Shown here: positions 1 through 7,656 of the stretch, piece after piece | Layout of the letters: every line of letters starts with the position of its first letter | Numbering within the stretch: position 1 is the first letter of the stretch | Source of the DNA: Candidatus Woesearchaeota archaeon | GTDB taxonomy: Archaea > Nanobdellota > Nanobdellia > Woesearchaeales > GW2011-AR4 | Direction: 5' to 3' | Assembly: GCA_016784105.1 (NCBI GenBank) | Contig: JADHVG010000007.1 | Location: 1 to 37,160, forward strand | DNA length: 37,160 nucleotides | Position numbers and translations under genes: made by a program | Notes under the pieces: model-generated | What the model saw: the letters and a program-made list of their open reading frames with translations, nothing else | What the model was told of the DNA's origin: nothing | Databases searched by the model: none

Positions 1-168
1 TATGTTTACCCCTACATTTTCTGCTTGACCAGTTGCAAAAGTGTAAGTCTGTTCAAAATTAGGCTCGAACTCTATCCTTATAGAATCCGGACTTATTCTA
101 ATTGCAGAAACTGAAAGAGAACTTAAAATAAGAACAAACAATAAAATAAAAAATTTACACCTCTTCAT
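1..168 (-). CDS. Exported protein, N-terminal fragment cut by window edge
   Basis: This frame is missing from the ORF track because it runs off the left edge. I translated 56 codons from an ATG at 168-166. The product starts with a signal peptide (MKRCKFFILLFVLILSSL, then SVSA) and continues RISPDSIRIEFEPNFEQ. That mature start resembles the one of the 403-aa protein at 1229-2440 (ALGISPGSKDIDFQPNLEE), so the two are probably paralogues of an archaeal surface family with a NEW3/CARDB-like beta-sandwich. It lies 48 bp after the 244-aa exported protein on the same strand and is likely in the same operon. The rest of the gene, including any membrane anchor, is outside the window. Confidence 0.75.
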   Translation of the reverse strand, partial: MKRCKFFILLFVLILSSLSVSAIRISPDSIRIEFEPNFEQTYTFATGQAENVGVNI

Positions 169-216
169 TTCATATAACCTTAATCAAATTTAAAAAAAAA
201 ATAAAAAAGAAAAATT

Positions 217-951
217 TTAGGATGTTGGATTTCTAGTTCCTGTTACCACTATCCCCGCTTCTTTAGCTCCAGCCGGAGCAGAATCAGGTATAGAGATGTT
301 AATGTCTATATTTAATGCATCACTGCTATCCACATACCTCAAATTAGTACATATAATCTTATCATCAATACTTGCGTTTTCAAAAATTGCACCACAAGCG
401 TCATCTGCAGAACCACCACACCTACCATCACTGGTAGTGTTAGGCTCTACTACAAGCATGCTTGTTCCGGAACTATTCACACAACTTCCAGTTTCGTTAA
501 CGGTAACGTTCCACAAGAACTTTGCAGTCTCAGCTCCTATAAAATTAGTAGCAGTCTTGTTTGCTCTTGCAGTTACGGTCAGATTAGTATTACCATCATT
601 TTCTACAGTGAATCCATTAGCAACCTCATTAAAACCATCACATCCGGAATTAGAACCTACAGTGACCCCATGATCGAGAGTACTTAACGTACAATTATCA
701 TACCCTCCACTTGTGTTCACGCTTCCAGATCCAAAAGCTACTGTTCCTTGTGAAAATTTTATGGATGAAGAAGTTGTTATTGTTACGGTGGCTGTCCCAT
801 TAGGAACCAAAGCAAACCCAGTTATTGGTTGCAAACCAACTGAAGTAAGACCGCTATTAACTGCATTAAGGGAAACGAACGTACCCCCCAAAGATATAGC
901 TAGTGTTGCAAAAAGCATTGTTAAAATAGTTTTATTAGATATTTCATTCAT
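217..951 (-). CDS. Exported surface protein, beta-rich
   Basis: A 244-aa protein with an N-terminal hydrophobic segment (TILTMLFATLAISLGGTF, about residues 8-25) that acts as signal or anchor. The mature part is rich in Thr, Ser, Asn and Gly, with many N-glycosylation-type sequons and four or more cysteines that could form disulfides. The last 30 residues (IDINISIPDSAPAGAKEAGI) match in pattern the end of the 573-aa protein at 2461-4134 (VDLHLDVPLDESAGEKRINI), which suggests a shared C-terminal beta-sandwich domain. Its ATG overlaps the stop codon of the 76-aa gene upstream (ATGA), so the two are translationally coupled. I do not recognise the family by name; a cell-envelope role is inferred. 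Confidence 0.8.
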   Translation of the reverse strand: MNEISNKTILTMLFATLAISLGGTFVSLNAVNSGLTSVGLQPITGFALVPNGTATVTITTSSSIKFSQGTVAFGSGSVNTSGGYDNCTLSTLDHGVTVGSNSGCDGFNEVANGFTVENDGNTNLTVTARANKTATNFIGAETAKFLWNVTVNETGSCVNSSGTSMLVVEPNTTSDGRCGGSADDACGAIFENASIDDKIICTNLRYVDSSDALNIDINISIPDSAPAGAKEAGIVVTGTRNPTS

Positions 952-1178
952 TTTTGTCCTCCATCTACTACTTCTAAAGTTAATTCTCCTGAACCTTCAT
1001 CCTTCACTTTCGGCGGTTTTTCCAAAGTTAAAGAAACTTCTCCGCTCGATGGACTTCCAGAACTGTCCACCGTTTTTGTTGTTTGTGGGCTGTTTAAAAG
1101 TCCAAAGGTAACTACTACTGCAACGATTACAGCTAAAAGAATCAGCATAGTGCTATTTTTCTTAGATAAGTCACCCAT
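948..1178 (-). CDS. Small single-span membrane protein
   Basis: A 76-aa protein. Residues about 11-29 (MLILLAVIVAVVVTFGLL) form one transmembrane helix after a short polar start. The outer part is Pro/Ser/Glu rich and contains two short similar strands (GEVSLTLEKPP and GELTLEVVD). A TATA-like element (GTATTTAAAC on the minus strand, near 1207-1216) sits about 30 nt before the ATG, so this gene probably starts a transcript that continues into the exported protein at 217-951. The two overlap by 4 bp. The function is unknown; it could help anchor or export the neighbouring surface protein, but nothing in the sequence proves that. Confidence 0.7.
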   Translation of the reverse strand: MGDLSKKNSTMLILLAVIVAVVVTFGLLNSPQTTKTVDSSGSPSSGEVSLTLEKPPKVKDEGSGELTLEVVDGGQK

Positions 1179-1228
1179 TTTAATTATTTACTTTTGAATG
1201 ATACTTGTTTAAATACATTTCGTTTTTT

Positions 1229-2440
1229 TTACCGTTTAATTTTTGGTTTTATATTTAAATTTCTTTTTTGTTTGAAGTTGATAAAAGTCCAAATAAAAAT
1301 TAACAATAGTGAAATTATCAAAATAGTTTTTCTTAAGTTCTTTTCTTTAGTTTTTTCTTTAAGTACCATTGTTATTCCTTCTATCTGAAAAAATATATCT
1401 TTTTTTTCTACAATTGTACGTATCTTATATTCTTTAACCTTATCTTCATAACTTAATTCCAAAGTTCCAGAATAAATTCCTTCTTCTGTTTCCTTTGAAT
1501 CCCAGAAAAGTTCTAAAGCATCAACACTTAAAGGAACAATACTTTTAGGATCAGAGGGTATGTTAATGATCTTATCTGAAACGTTATTTCTTAAAACTAT
1601 ATTTGCTTTTGCATCTTTTATTTCCCTATTAGCTAAATTTTCTACATCCAAGTTTATTTTTACTATTTCGCCTAATTCAAAATTACCTGAATAGATTCTT
1701 AATGGCTTCAAGAAAAAGTCTCCAAGCGTAAAAGAAGTTTCTATTGAAGTCTTTAGACCATCATAATTTATGTCTGCTATTGCTGTGTACTCTCCAAACT
1801 TCCCAGTCCATGATGCTTTGAATTCCTCTCTTTTCTGAGGTTCTAGGGTTAGAGCATTGGTATGCAAAACATCAACTATGTCTTTTTTATGGTCCCAGAT
1901 AGTTATTATTGCCCTGGTATCTTCTATTTTTTCACTTCCAAGATTTTTTACTCTAACAAAAAAGTTTGCGACACTTTCTTTAGTGACTATGTTCATATCC
2001 ACTTCCAAGAACTTCCCAGGATAAGGGACATTAACAACAATCTGAGAAGTAAGTGCTATCTTAGCAGAGATTGCAAGAGATCCTGATTCCTGAACTAGCG
2101 GAGTTTCCAGTATAACTATCTCTGCAATATTTTTCCCAGGGTTTAGTGCTTCCGGAAGAGCTAATTTGTAAGGTATCGAGATAGAATCTGTCTCTGAACC
2201 CATAAAAAATTCTTTCTTCTCAAATTCTACAGAATTATTGATAGGGCCTCTTACATGTACTGATAGGCTTAGGTTTCTTTTTTCGTTGTTGAATATTTTT
2301 ATTTTGGATTCTTCTTCTAAGTTTGGTTGGAAGTCTATGTCTTTTGATCCTGGACTGATTCCAAGAGCACTCACATTGCTTGCAATAACAATAAGAATTA
2401 ACAAAGATAATATCCCCACCATAATCTTGTTTTTCTTCAT
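1229..2440 (-). CDS. Membrane-anchored surface protein with NEW3/CARDB-like domains
   Basis: A 403-aa protein with a signal peptide (IMVGILSLLILIVIASNVSA), a long beta-rich ectodomain and a C-terminal transmembrane helix (TILIISLLLIFIWTFINF) followed by a basic tail. This is a type I membrane layout with most of the protein outside the cell. Phrases such as VRVKNLGSEKIEDTRA and LDVENLANREIKDAKA are typical of the CARDB/NEW3 adhesion-like beta-sandwiches of archaeal COG1361-type envelope proteins. The gene lies 20 bp after the 573-aa surface protein and is probably cotranscribed with it. The N-terminal mature sequence resembles the partial gene at 1-168. The exact ligand or partner is unknown. 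Confidence 0.8.
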   Translation of the reverse strand: MKKNKIMVGILSLLILIVIASNVSALGISPGSKDIDFQPNLEEESKIKIFNNEKRNLSLSVHVRGPINNSVEFEKKEFFMGSETDSISIPYKLALPEALNPGKNIAEIVILETPLVQESGSLAISAKIALTSQIVVNVPYPGKFLEVDMNIVTKESVANFFVRVKNLGSEKIEDTRAIITIWDHKKDIVDVLHTNALTLEPQKREEFKASWTGKFGEYTAIADINYDGLKTSIETSFTLGDFFLKPLRIYSGNFELGEIVKINLDVENLANREIKDAKANIVLRNNVSDKIINIPSDPKSIVPLSVDALELFWDSKETEEGIYSGTLELSYEDKVKEYKIRTIVEKKDIFFQIEGITMVLKEKTKEKNLRKTILIISLLLIFIWTFINFKQKRNLNIKPKIKR

Positions 2441-2460
2441 TGTTTTAGCTCACTGATTGT

Positions 2461-4134
2461 TTATTTTGACCTTTTTGCTTCAAAGGTTATATTTATTCTC
2501 TTTTCTCCAGCAGACTCATCCAGTGGAACATCTAGGTGTAAGTCCACTTCCGCAGAATCTTGAGTATCATGGTAATCAAGATCTATGATTGCTAGTGTGG
2601 AAGTTATAGACAAGTTAGTGAAATCAATTATAGATTCTGACCAGTTGAATGAATTTAATTTTGTTGTTACATTAGCTATCTTAAACTGGAACTTGTCTGT
2701 TGGAGTAGATGCTGATTCCCATAAGTTTCCATCGGCGTATAATGAGATGTTCGTGAACACATTACCATCATTATCTAAGATTAATGGGGCTGGTACATTA
2801 TCAGTGGTATTATCATTTTGTCCTAAGCTCAAGGCTCCAAAGTCAACGGTGTCTGTTAACAAGCTTAAGCTCACATAAGATTCTATGGTTATGTTCCTTA
2901 TTTCAGATTCTGGACCGTGAGATGTGATTCCTGAGCTTGAGTTGTCTATAGCAGTTATGGACCAATTATAATAGAAATTATCATCTCCCAAGTACAATAA
3001 TTCAGATGGAGTGTAATTTAATGTTGTAAGATTAAGGTCTCTACTATCATCTGAGCAACCAACACAAATTATCTTTAGGTTGAAGAGTACTGATTCATTA
3101 TCTATTTCTGTTATGTTATTCCATACAAAGGTCGGAGTTCTGTTGATTGTGAAATTATGAGCTGCAGGAGATACTAAGATTACTTGATCTGGGGGAGTAT
3201 TTGCTACTTCTATCACGTGTGATGATTGGTTTTTATTATTGACAGAATCATTCACAATTATTGTGAAATTAATTACGTTCTCATTACTAAGTCCTATTGT
3301 GAAGTTCTGTGAACATTTATCAGAAGTCCCAGATATAGATTTGTTCAATATACTTAATGATCCATCCGCAGTCCCATTGGTTATGAACTGACAGCTGCTT
3401 AATCCAAAATTATCAGATAGGTTCGCTGAAATGTTGATGATATCATCTCTCTTAGGGGATGTGTTGTTTATGGAAGTGTTTAATGTTGGAGGGATTGTGT
3501 CTACTATCATTGTATAATTTTCCCTAAAGAAAGTTGTGAAAGCAGATTCATTAGCTTTAATGTTCCAGATGTAAATTCCGCCTTCTAAGTTAGTTAGGTT
3601 GAAACCATTTATCTTGTTGGAGATGAACGTACTTGTTTGGTTTTCTTTCCAGGTTCCGGAGAAGTTACCGTATAAGGTTGCAGCTACTGCATTATCTGAG
3701 GAAGCGTTGAAAGTAAAGTTGATACTTGTTGTTTGTACTGAATTGTTCACTGATCCTAGTGAGTTAACTCTAACCGGAACCAAGATATTGTACTTGGTGC
3801 TGTCATAAATATTGCTCTCGTTATCAGTACAGTTAACACTCATGAAATGTATTCCTAAAGGTATTCCTGCTGCTGAGAAGTTCAGAGTTTTGTTGAAAGT
3901 TATCTCTGTTGAATTCTGTTCAAGAGTTCCATTCCGGTACAAGAGACAAGACGTTATGTTTATTGCGTCTGTTGTTTTGTACTTGAACATGATAGGATCT
4001 TCTGTCTTGAATTGAGATGTGTCTTGTGAAGGTATGACTAAGTTGACAGCTCCTGCTATCCCTATGAACATTGCCATCAACATAGCTAATGCTATGAAAA
4101 TCTTCCAGTTTCCTAGATTAGCTTGGTTATTCAT
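2461..4134 (-). CDS. Large exported Ig-like surface protein
   Basis: The ORF track starts this frame at 4182, but I prefer the ATG at 4134 (MNNQANLGNWK). It is preceded by AAGGAG four bases upstream, and the longer version would overlap the upstream gene by 56 bp instead of 8. The roughly 557-aa product has a hydrophobic signal/anchor (WKIFIALAMLMAMFIGIAGA) and a Thr/Asn/Ser-rich ectodomain full of NxS/T sequons. Blocks such as TIPPTLNTSINNTSP and VANTPPDQVILVSP mark bacterial-type Ig/fibronectin-like repeats. The C-terminus shares a domain pattern with the 244-aa protein at 217-951. It is probably a glycosylated envelope or adhesion protein, and the gene before it is a likely regulator. Confidence 0.82.
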   Translation of the reverse strand: MNNQANLGNWKIFIALAMLMAMFIGIAGAVNLVIPSQDTSQFKTEDPIMFKYKTTDAINITSCLLYRNGTLEQNSTEITFNKTLNFSAAGIPLGIHFMSVNCTDNESNIYDSTKYNILVPVRVNSLGSVNNSVQTTSINFTFNASSDNAVAATLYGNFSGTWKENQTSTFISNKINGFNLTNLEGGIYIWNIKANESAFTTFFRENYTMIVDTIPPTLNTSINNTSPKRDDIINISANLSDNFGLSSCQFITNGTADGSLSILNKSISGTSDKCSQNFTIGLSNENVINFTIIVNDSVNNKNQSSHVIEVANTPPDQVILVSPAAHNFTINRTPTFVWNNITEIDNESVLFNLKIICVGCSDDSRDLNLTTLNYTPSELLYLGDDNFYYNWSITAIDNSSSGITSHGPESEIRNITIESYVSLSLLTDTVDFGALSLGQNDNTTDNVPAPLILDNDGNVFTNISLYADGNLWESASTPTDKFQFKIANVTTKLNSFNWSESIIDFTNLSITSTLAIIDLDYHDTQDSAEVDLHLDVPLDESAGEKRINITFEAKRSK

Positions 4135-5092
4135 CTTTCTCCTTAGCATTCTTGTACGTTGTCCAGACAGTCCGCTCATCACGCTGCATGAGCAGAGCTA
4201 TGTCATGGTACGAGATATTGAGAGAATCTTTGAGGAAAAGGATGATAGAGGAAGACATTCCCAAGTGGGGTTTTAGTGCTGACACTGGGATTAACTTGTC
4301 AGAAGAAAATTCTAGTTTGGAAGCTTTTGAAGAAGAGTAGGAATTCCAAATACTAGCATACTCTTTTTTTAGGAGTGAAGAAATTTTTGAGATGCTTAAT
4401 GAATAATTTTCTTTAAGGAATTTTACAACAGATTTTGTTGTGCTAAGATCTTCCGAGAATATGTCCGCAGGAATGAAATACGAATCTTCTAACTCAGAGA
4501 TTATGGAAACTAAAGGAAATTTCGAAAGTAGAGTATGGAAATTGATGTAGATTTTAGAAATATCGACATAGTTTTTTTCTTGTTGCTTTGTTTCTGCTTT
4601 CTTGTATGTTGTCCAGATAGTTCTCTGGTCTCTTTCCAAGATTCTTGCGATTTCAGAATATTTTAGGTTTAATTCTTCTTTGAGATATTTTACAAGATTC
4701 TCTAGGACACTCAAGTTTTCGTTTCTCAAAATGTAAGAAGGTATGAAGAACTTGGGTTTTTTCTTGAAAATAATTTGTTTCTTTTTGCTTTGATTGTAAG
4801 CATACCAGACATTTTTGTTGGTCTTTCCTAAGACGAGAGAGGCTTCTTTTATTGACAAAGAGCAGTCTTCTATCAAGTATTTAGAAATAGCTTCTAATGC
4901 GGACAGCTTTTTTGAGAAGATGAAATCCGGAAGAAAAAGTTCTTTTTTTTGAAAAATTAGAGAAGGATCAGGATACTTTTTCTTCAGTTCTTCATATTTT
5001 GGCTTTATTCTAGAGAAATAGGTGTTTTTTTGGAGCTTGCGTCTACTTAAAACTAGATTTTTCTCAGTATTTTCACTATTTTTACTGAACAT
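4127..5092 (-). CDS. Regulator with four tandem helix-turn-helix repeats
   Basis: A 321-aa soluble protein with four copies of a roughly 50-residue unit, at about residues 53-104, 115-167, 205-257 and 267-316. Each has the pattern (F/L)(I/L)P..I....LS, then a helix, then LS..EIA.LL.RD.RTIW.TY..AK. The last part looks like a sigma-70 region 4/HTH recognition helix: YSEIARILERDQRTIWTTYK in repeat 2 and YHDIALLMQRDERTVWTTYK in repeat 4. Repeats 2 and 4 are closest to each other; 1 and 3 are more diverged. Such a protein could read a long or repeated DNA site. It overlaps the following surface-protein gene by 8 bp, so it probably controls this surface operon. A TATA element near 5121-5130 lies within a 19-bp sequence that is repeated upstream. 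No ligand domain is visible. Confidence 0.8.
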   Translation of the reverse strand: MFSKNSENTEKNLVLSRRKLQKNTYFSRIKPKYEELKKKYPDPSLIFQKKELFLPDFIFSKKLSALEAISKYLIEDCSLSIKEASLVLGKTNKNVWYAYNQSKKKQIIFKKKPKFFIPSYILRNENLSVLENLVKYLKEELNLKYSEIARILERDQRTIWTTYKKAETKQQEKNYVDISKIYINFHTLLSKFPLVSIISELEDSYFIPADIFSEDLSTTKSVVKFLKENYSLSISKISSLLKKEYASIWNSYSSSKASKLEFSSDKLIPVSALKPHLGMSSSIILFLKDSLNISYHDIALLMQRDERTVWTTYKNAKEKDE

Positions 5093-5114
5093 TTATCTAT
5101 CTAATTGAGTAATA

Positions 5115-5133
5115 TTTCTAGTTATATAAGTAA
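5115..5133 (-). promoter_or_regulatory. Promoter-overlapping 19-bp direct repeat, copy 1
   Basis: TTTCTAGTTATATAAGTAA lies here and again at 5187-5205, 72 bp away. On the minus strand this copy contains TTATATAA about 27-33 nt before the ATG of the four-HTH regulator, so it holds the likely TATA box and suggests a nearly leaderless mRNA. The exact repetition of the bases around the TATA box suggests an operator, possibly for autoregulation by the neighbouring protein (inference). Confidence 0.6.
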
Positions 5134-5186
5134 CTCTTTAAATATTTTGTGCAAGAACTAGCAGAAATAAACCATTTTAAGTATTT

Positions 5187-5205
5187 TTTCTAGTTATATA
5201 AGTAA
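5187..5205 (-). repeat. 19-bp direct repeat, copy 2
   Basis: This is an exact second copy of TTTCTAGTTATATAAGTAA, the first being at 5115-5133. It has no gene start at the right distance on either strand, so it is more likely a second protein-binding site than a second promoter. The 72-bp spacing is close to seven helical turns. Confidence 0.6.
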
Positions 5206-5327
5206 TTAGTATAAATAAGTTTCTTTTTATTAGCAATATCTAATTGCAATCCTCACTTTAGCTTACTAAACCAGCTATTTGTGGGCATTATCCCCCATAA
5301 CCCACATCCAATCTACTGAAATAGTGA

Positions 5328-5353
5328 GTTTTTAGGGCTTATATCCTAAAAAC
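5328..5353. repeat. Perfect 9-bp stem hairpin
   Basis: GTTTTTAGG, loop GCTTATAT, CCTAAAAAC. It directly follows an AGTGAG motif (5323-5328). There is no adjacent gene end, so it is not an obvious terminator. Confidence 0.6.
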
Positions 5354-5633
5354 AATCTAAAAAGATATGGTGCCTAAACTCACATTTTAGAATAACTTAG
5401 AGTATTTCGGCTTGAACGGCTAGATCCCTTCACTGACCCTCACTTTTAGTTTTTGGAAATAAATTTAGTATAGATTAGCATAAAACTGGCCTTTTTAGTG
5501 TATTTTAGAGAGCTATCAAGATACCTAAAAAATAAGGCTTTTTGTGATCTCATTTTAGCTGAAAATATGCTATTTTTTGATTGTTTTTTGTGATGGGATT
5601 TTTTTATGGTTTTTCTTTTGCTATACTCACTAG

Positions 5634-5651
5634 TTGAACTCTCACTTTTCA
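5634..5651 (-). repeat. 18-bp repeat, inverted copy of 13694-13711
   Basis: On the minus strand this reads TGAAAAGTGAGAGTTCAA, identical over 18 bases to the plus strand at 13694-13711, 8 kb away. It contains the full 13-base AAAAGTGAGAGTT motif of the phased array. Confidence 0.75.
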
Positions 5652-5975
5652 AAACCCTAATTAATTAATTTCAATATAGAAAAATATAGAAAATAACTAA
5701 ATCATACTTTAATATCTAGGTTTAAAACAGTATTAACTAAAGACTATGATAAAAACTCTTGGTTAAATAATAATTAATAAAAACTATAGGCTATAAACTA
5801 TAAATAATAGAGAAAACCATAAAAAACAATTAAAAAAGATAAATAACTATAATTACTTAAATATTTTAAGATAAACTAATAAAATATAGTTAAATATTAA
5901 TTAAATATTATAATAAAAAACTAATATATTTAATCAATAGAAAAAATTAAAAAACATTAAAAAAATAACGAAAAA

Positions 5976-6407
5976 ATGAGACAAAAATTCTGGATAATTC
6001 TGCTTATTTTCCTGGTTGGTTGCCAAAGCCAGGATAGCATAACAATCGATAATTTTGAGGACAAAATAAAGGTTAAAGTAGAAATAGTGGATGAACCTGA
6101 AGAGCGCATGAAGGGCCTCATGTTCAGAGAAAGTTTAGGAAAACAAGAGGGGATGTTATTCATATTTGAAAGTGAGGATTACTATCCATTCTGGATGAAA
6201 AATACCTTGATTCCATTAGACATGATGTGGATTTCCGATGATAAAACAATAATAGATATACAAACAGCAGTACCCTGTGAAGAAGATCCATGTCCAAGCT
6301 ATTATCCTGTTGGAGATTCAAGATATGTTTTAGAAGTTAATGCAGGTTTTTCAGAAGAAAATAATATAAGGGTTGGAAACAAAATAGACTTAGGCACCAT
6401 AAACTAA
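5976..6407 (+). CDS. DUF192 family lipoprotein
   Basis: A 143-aa protein with a lipoprotein-type signal (WIILLIFLVGC; Cys16 would be the lipidated residue) followed by a DUF192 domain. Family hallmarks are visible in order: ERMKGLMFRESL, GMLFIFE, FWMKNTLIPLDMMWI, then YVLEVNAG near the end. The length fits the family. DUF192 proteins are small beta-barrel extracytoplasmic proteins of unknown biochemical function. The gene follows the long AT-rich intergenic region and is 33 bp ahead of the Cys-rich lipoprotein gene, so the two may be cotranscribed. Confidence 0.88.
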   Translation: MRQKFWIILLIFLVGCQSQDSITIDNFEDKIKVKVEIVDEPEERMKGLMFRESLGKQEGMLFIFESEDYYPFWMKNTLIPLDMMWISDDKTIIDIQTAVPCEEDPCPSYYPVGDSRYVLEVNAGFSEENNIRVGNKIDLGTIN

Positions 6408-6440
6408 GATAAGAAAAATAAACAAATTGATGGTTTCAAT

Positions 6441-6794
6441 ATGGTAAAAACAATGAATTTAACATTATTCATTTTTGGTATATTCTTATTATTTGGCTGT
6501 ACTCAAGAACTTCCAGCGAATAAGGATTCAGTCGAGGTTCCCGATGAGAAACCAATTGAAGAACCTGGAACCAAATCCATGACACCGGAATTATGCAATG
6601 CTGCTTATGGACACTGGAATGAGTGCGGAAGTCCTTGTGCTGGAACAGATGCAGAAATATGTGTTGCGATGTGCGCACAACAATGCGAATGTGGAGGCAT
6701 AGCAGGATTTGGCTGTCCAGAAGGCTACAATTGTAGATTAACGGGTAAAATAGCAGACGAGATGGGAGTGTGTGTTAGTTTAAACAAAGAATAA
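6441..6794 (+). CDS. Cysteine-rich lipoprotein
   Basis: A 117-aa protein with a lipobox-like signal (FIFGIFLLFGC) and a mature part with about a dozen cysteines. The segment GHWNECGSPCAGTDAEICVA followed by MCAQQC resembles the middle of the 185-aa lipoprotein at 9350-9907 (GEFDECASACRNDPNAEICT, then AQC), so both carry the same small disulfide-rich domain. It is likely extracytoplasmic and disulfide-bonded. The 3' end overlaps the convergent gene at 6780-7415 by 15 bp. The function is unknown; relation to the Kazal-containing protein hints at a protease-inhibitor or protein-binding role. Confidence 0.8.
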   Translation: MVKTMNLTLFIFGIFLLFGCTQELPANKDSVEVPDEKPIEEPGTKSMTPELCNAAYGHWNECGSPCAGTDAEICVAMCAQQCECGGIAGFGCPEGYNCRLTGKIADEMGVCVSLNKE

Positions 6795-7415
6795 CTCGTT
6801 AAAAGTCCAGTTTCTATCCGTTTTTCCGAACCATCCTTCTCTAACTTCAGTAAGATCATATTGGTCAAATTTAGAGATAACAATATTAGCACCCCTAGCC
6901 ACTGGTTGTTTTCCAACATCTACAGTTCTGGGCTGTTTTAGTTCACTTCTCAAATAGCTTCCAGAAGGCATATCATCTCTTTCATTCTTCCCAACATTAG
7001 CGACGAAATTTTCCCCTACCACCAAAATAGGAGTTTCATATCCATACGTTTCTTGAAGCGCTGTAACAGTATCTCTAGCATATCCCTCATTCAAGTAAGG
7101 AACTATCAGAATTGGATTTTTTTTGGACCATCTTGTGTCTTTTCTTTCTTCTACTGCTTCATCCAGCGATAGATGGTGTAGGTCATAGGTTGTATCTCCG
7201 ATAAGCACCTCGGATTCAGAATGATTGAGCAATTCAGATTCTGGAGGATTCTCATCTAAAGTCGCATACCTATCGATGAAATACAAACTGGGATTTTGTT
7301 TTAATTTTAGTACTCTTCCAGATGGAGAAGAATCGTTTGCCGATGTAGAATGAGGCGTGAGTCTCTCTTCGAGATTCTTTGCTCCGTTTACGTTTGTGCT
7401 TCTGGGTTTAAGCAT
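6780..7415 (-). CDS. Hypothetical protein
   Basis: A 211-aa soluble protein that I do not recognise. The first 45 residues are polar and probably disordered. The rest has alternating beta/alpha-type stretches (NPILIVPYLNEGYARDTVTA and TPILVVGENFVANVG), suggesting a Rossmann-like or restriction-fold core, but no catalytic motif is clear. It ends in an aromatic tail, WTFNELFFV. A TATA-like TTTAAAT on the minus strand near 7460 could drive it. It is convergent with the Cys-rich lipoprotein, overlapping by 15 bp. Confidence 0.6.
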   Translation of the reverse strand: MLKPRSTNVNGAKNLEERLTPHSTSANDSSPSGRVLKLKQNPSLYFIDRYATLDENPPESELLNHSESEVLIGDTTYDLHHLSLDEAVEERKDTRWSKKNPILIVPYLNEGYARDTVTALQETYGYETPILVVGENFVANVGKNERDDMPSGSYLRSELKQPRTVDVGKQPVARGANIVISKFDQYDLTEVREGWFGKTDRNWTFNELFFV

Positions 7416-7581
7416 GATGTTATTGAAAACACTAGTTTTGAGCTTATTGATTCACTCATTTAAATACTTTTCTATTTTGTATACTGGTATAGTAATTTAG
7501 CTATTCGGTAGTTTGTAGAGGGAACAAAAAGAAAGCTTTTTAAATCAAAGAGATTCCTAGATAGTTATTCTTACGAATTAA

Positions 7582-7611
7582 GGGACGCTACCCAGGTTCT
7601 AACAACGTCCC
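7582..7611 (+). promoter_or_regulatory. Hairpin in leader of the 7657 gene
   Basis: GGGACG and CGTCCC can form a 6-bp stem around an 18-nt loop, about 45 nt before the ATG at 7657. A TTTTTAAAT element near 7538 would place the transcript start near 7565, giving a roughly 90-nt leader. That is unusual here, where most genes look leaderless. It may control translation or stability. Confidence 0.4.
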
Positions 7612-7656
7612 AAAAAAGAGCGATACTACAAAACAACAAGATTCTGTTATGTAAAA

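Larger units (their letters stand above)
5206..5975. other. Long intergenic region with hairpins, AAAGTGAG motifs and AT-rich tract
   Basis: I see no convincing gene here. The left half has two clear hairpins (TGTGGG...CCCACA around 5279-5306 and a 9-bp stem at 5328-5353) and copies of CTCACTTT, the reverse complement of the motif arrayed at 13.5-14.0 kb, at 5252, 5439 and 5641, with degenerate copies at 5379 and 5549. The right half, about 5650-5960, is almost pure A/T. A hairpin- and repeat-rich stretch next to an AT-rich tract is the layout of many origins and centromere-like loci, but no initiator gene is in the window. Confidence 0.6.

Noticed and set aside
296-1111. Plus-strand ORFs opposite the surface-protein genes
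   Set aside because: They are shadows of minus-strand genes with clear signal peptides, coupling and promoters.
5446-5652. 68-aa minus-strand ORF beginning MKSESS
   Set aside because: It starts at TTG, is biased in composition, and its first residues come from the repeated AAAAGTGAGAGTT motif. No promoter or family resemblance; best read as non-coding repeat DNA.
6169-6176. Extra AAAGTGAG in the DUF192 gene
   Set aside because: A single copy, encoding ordinary residues (ESED) with no neighbouring copies; probably chance.
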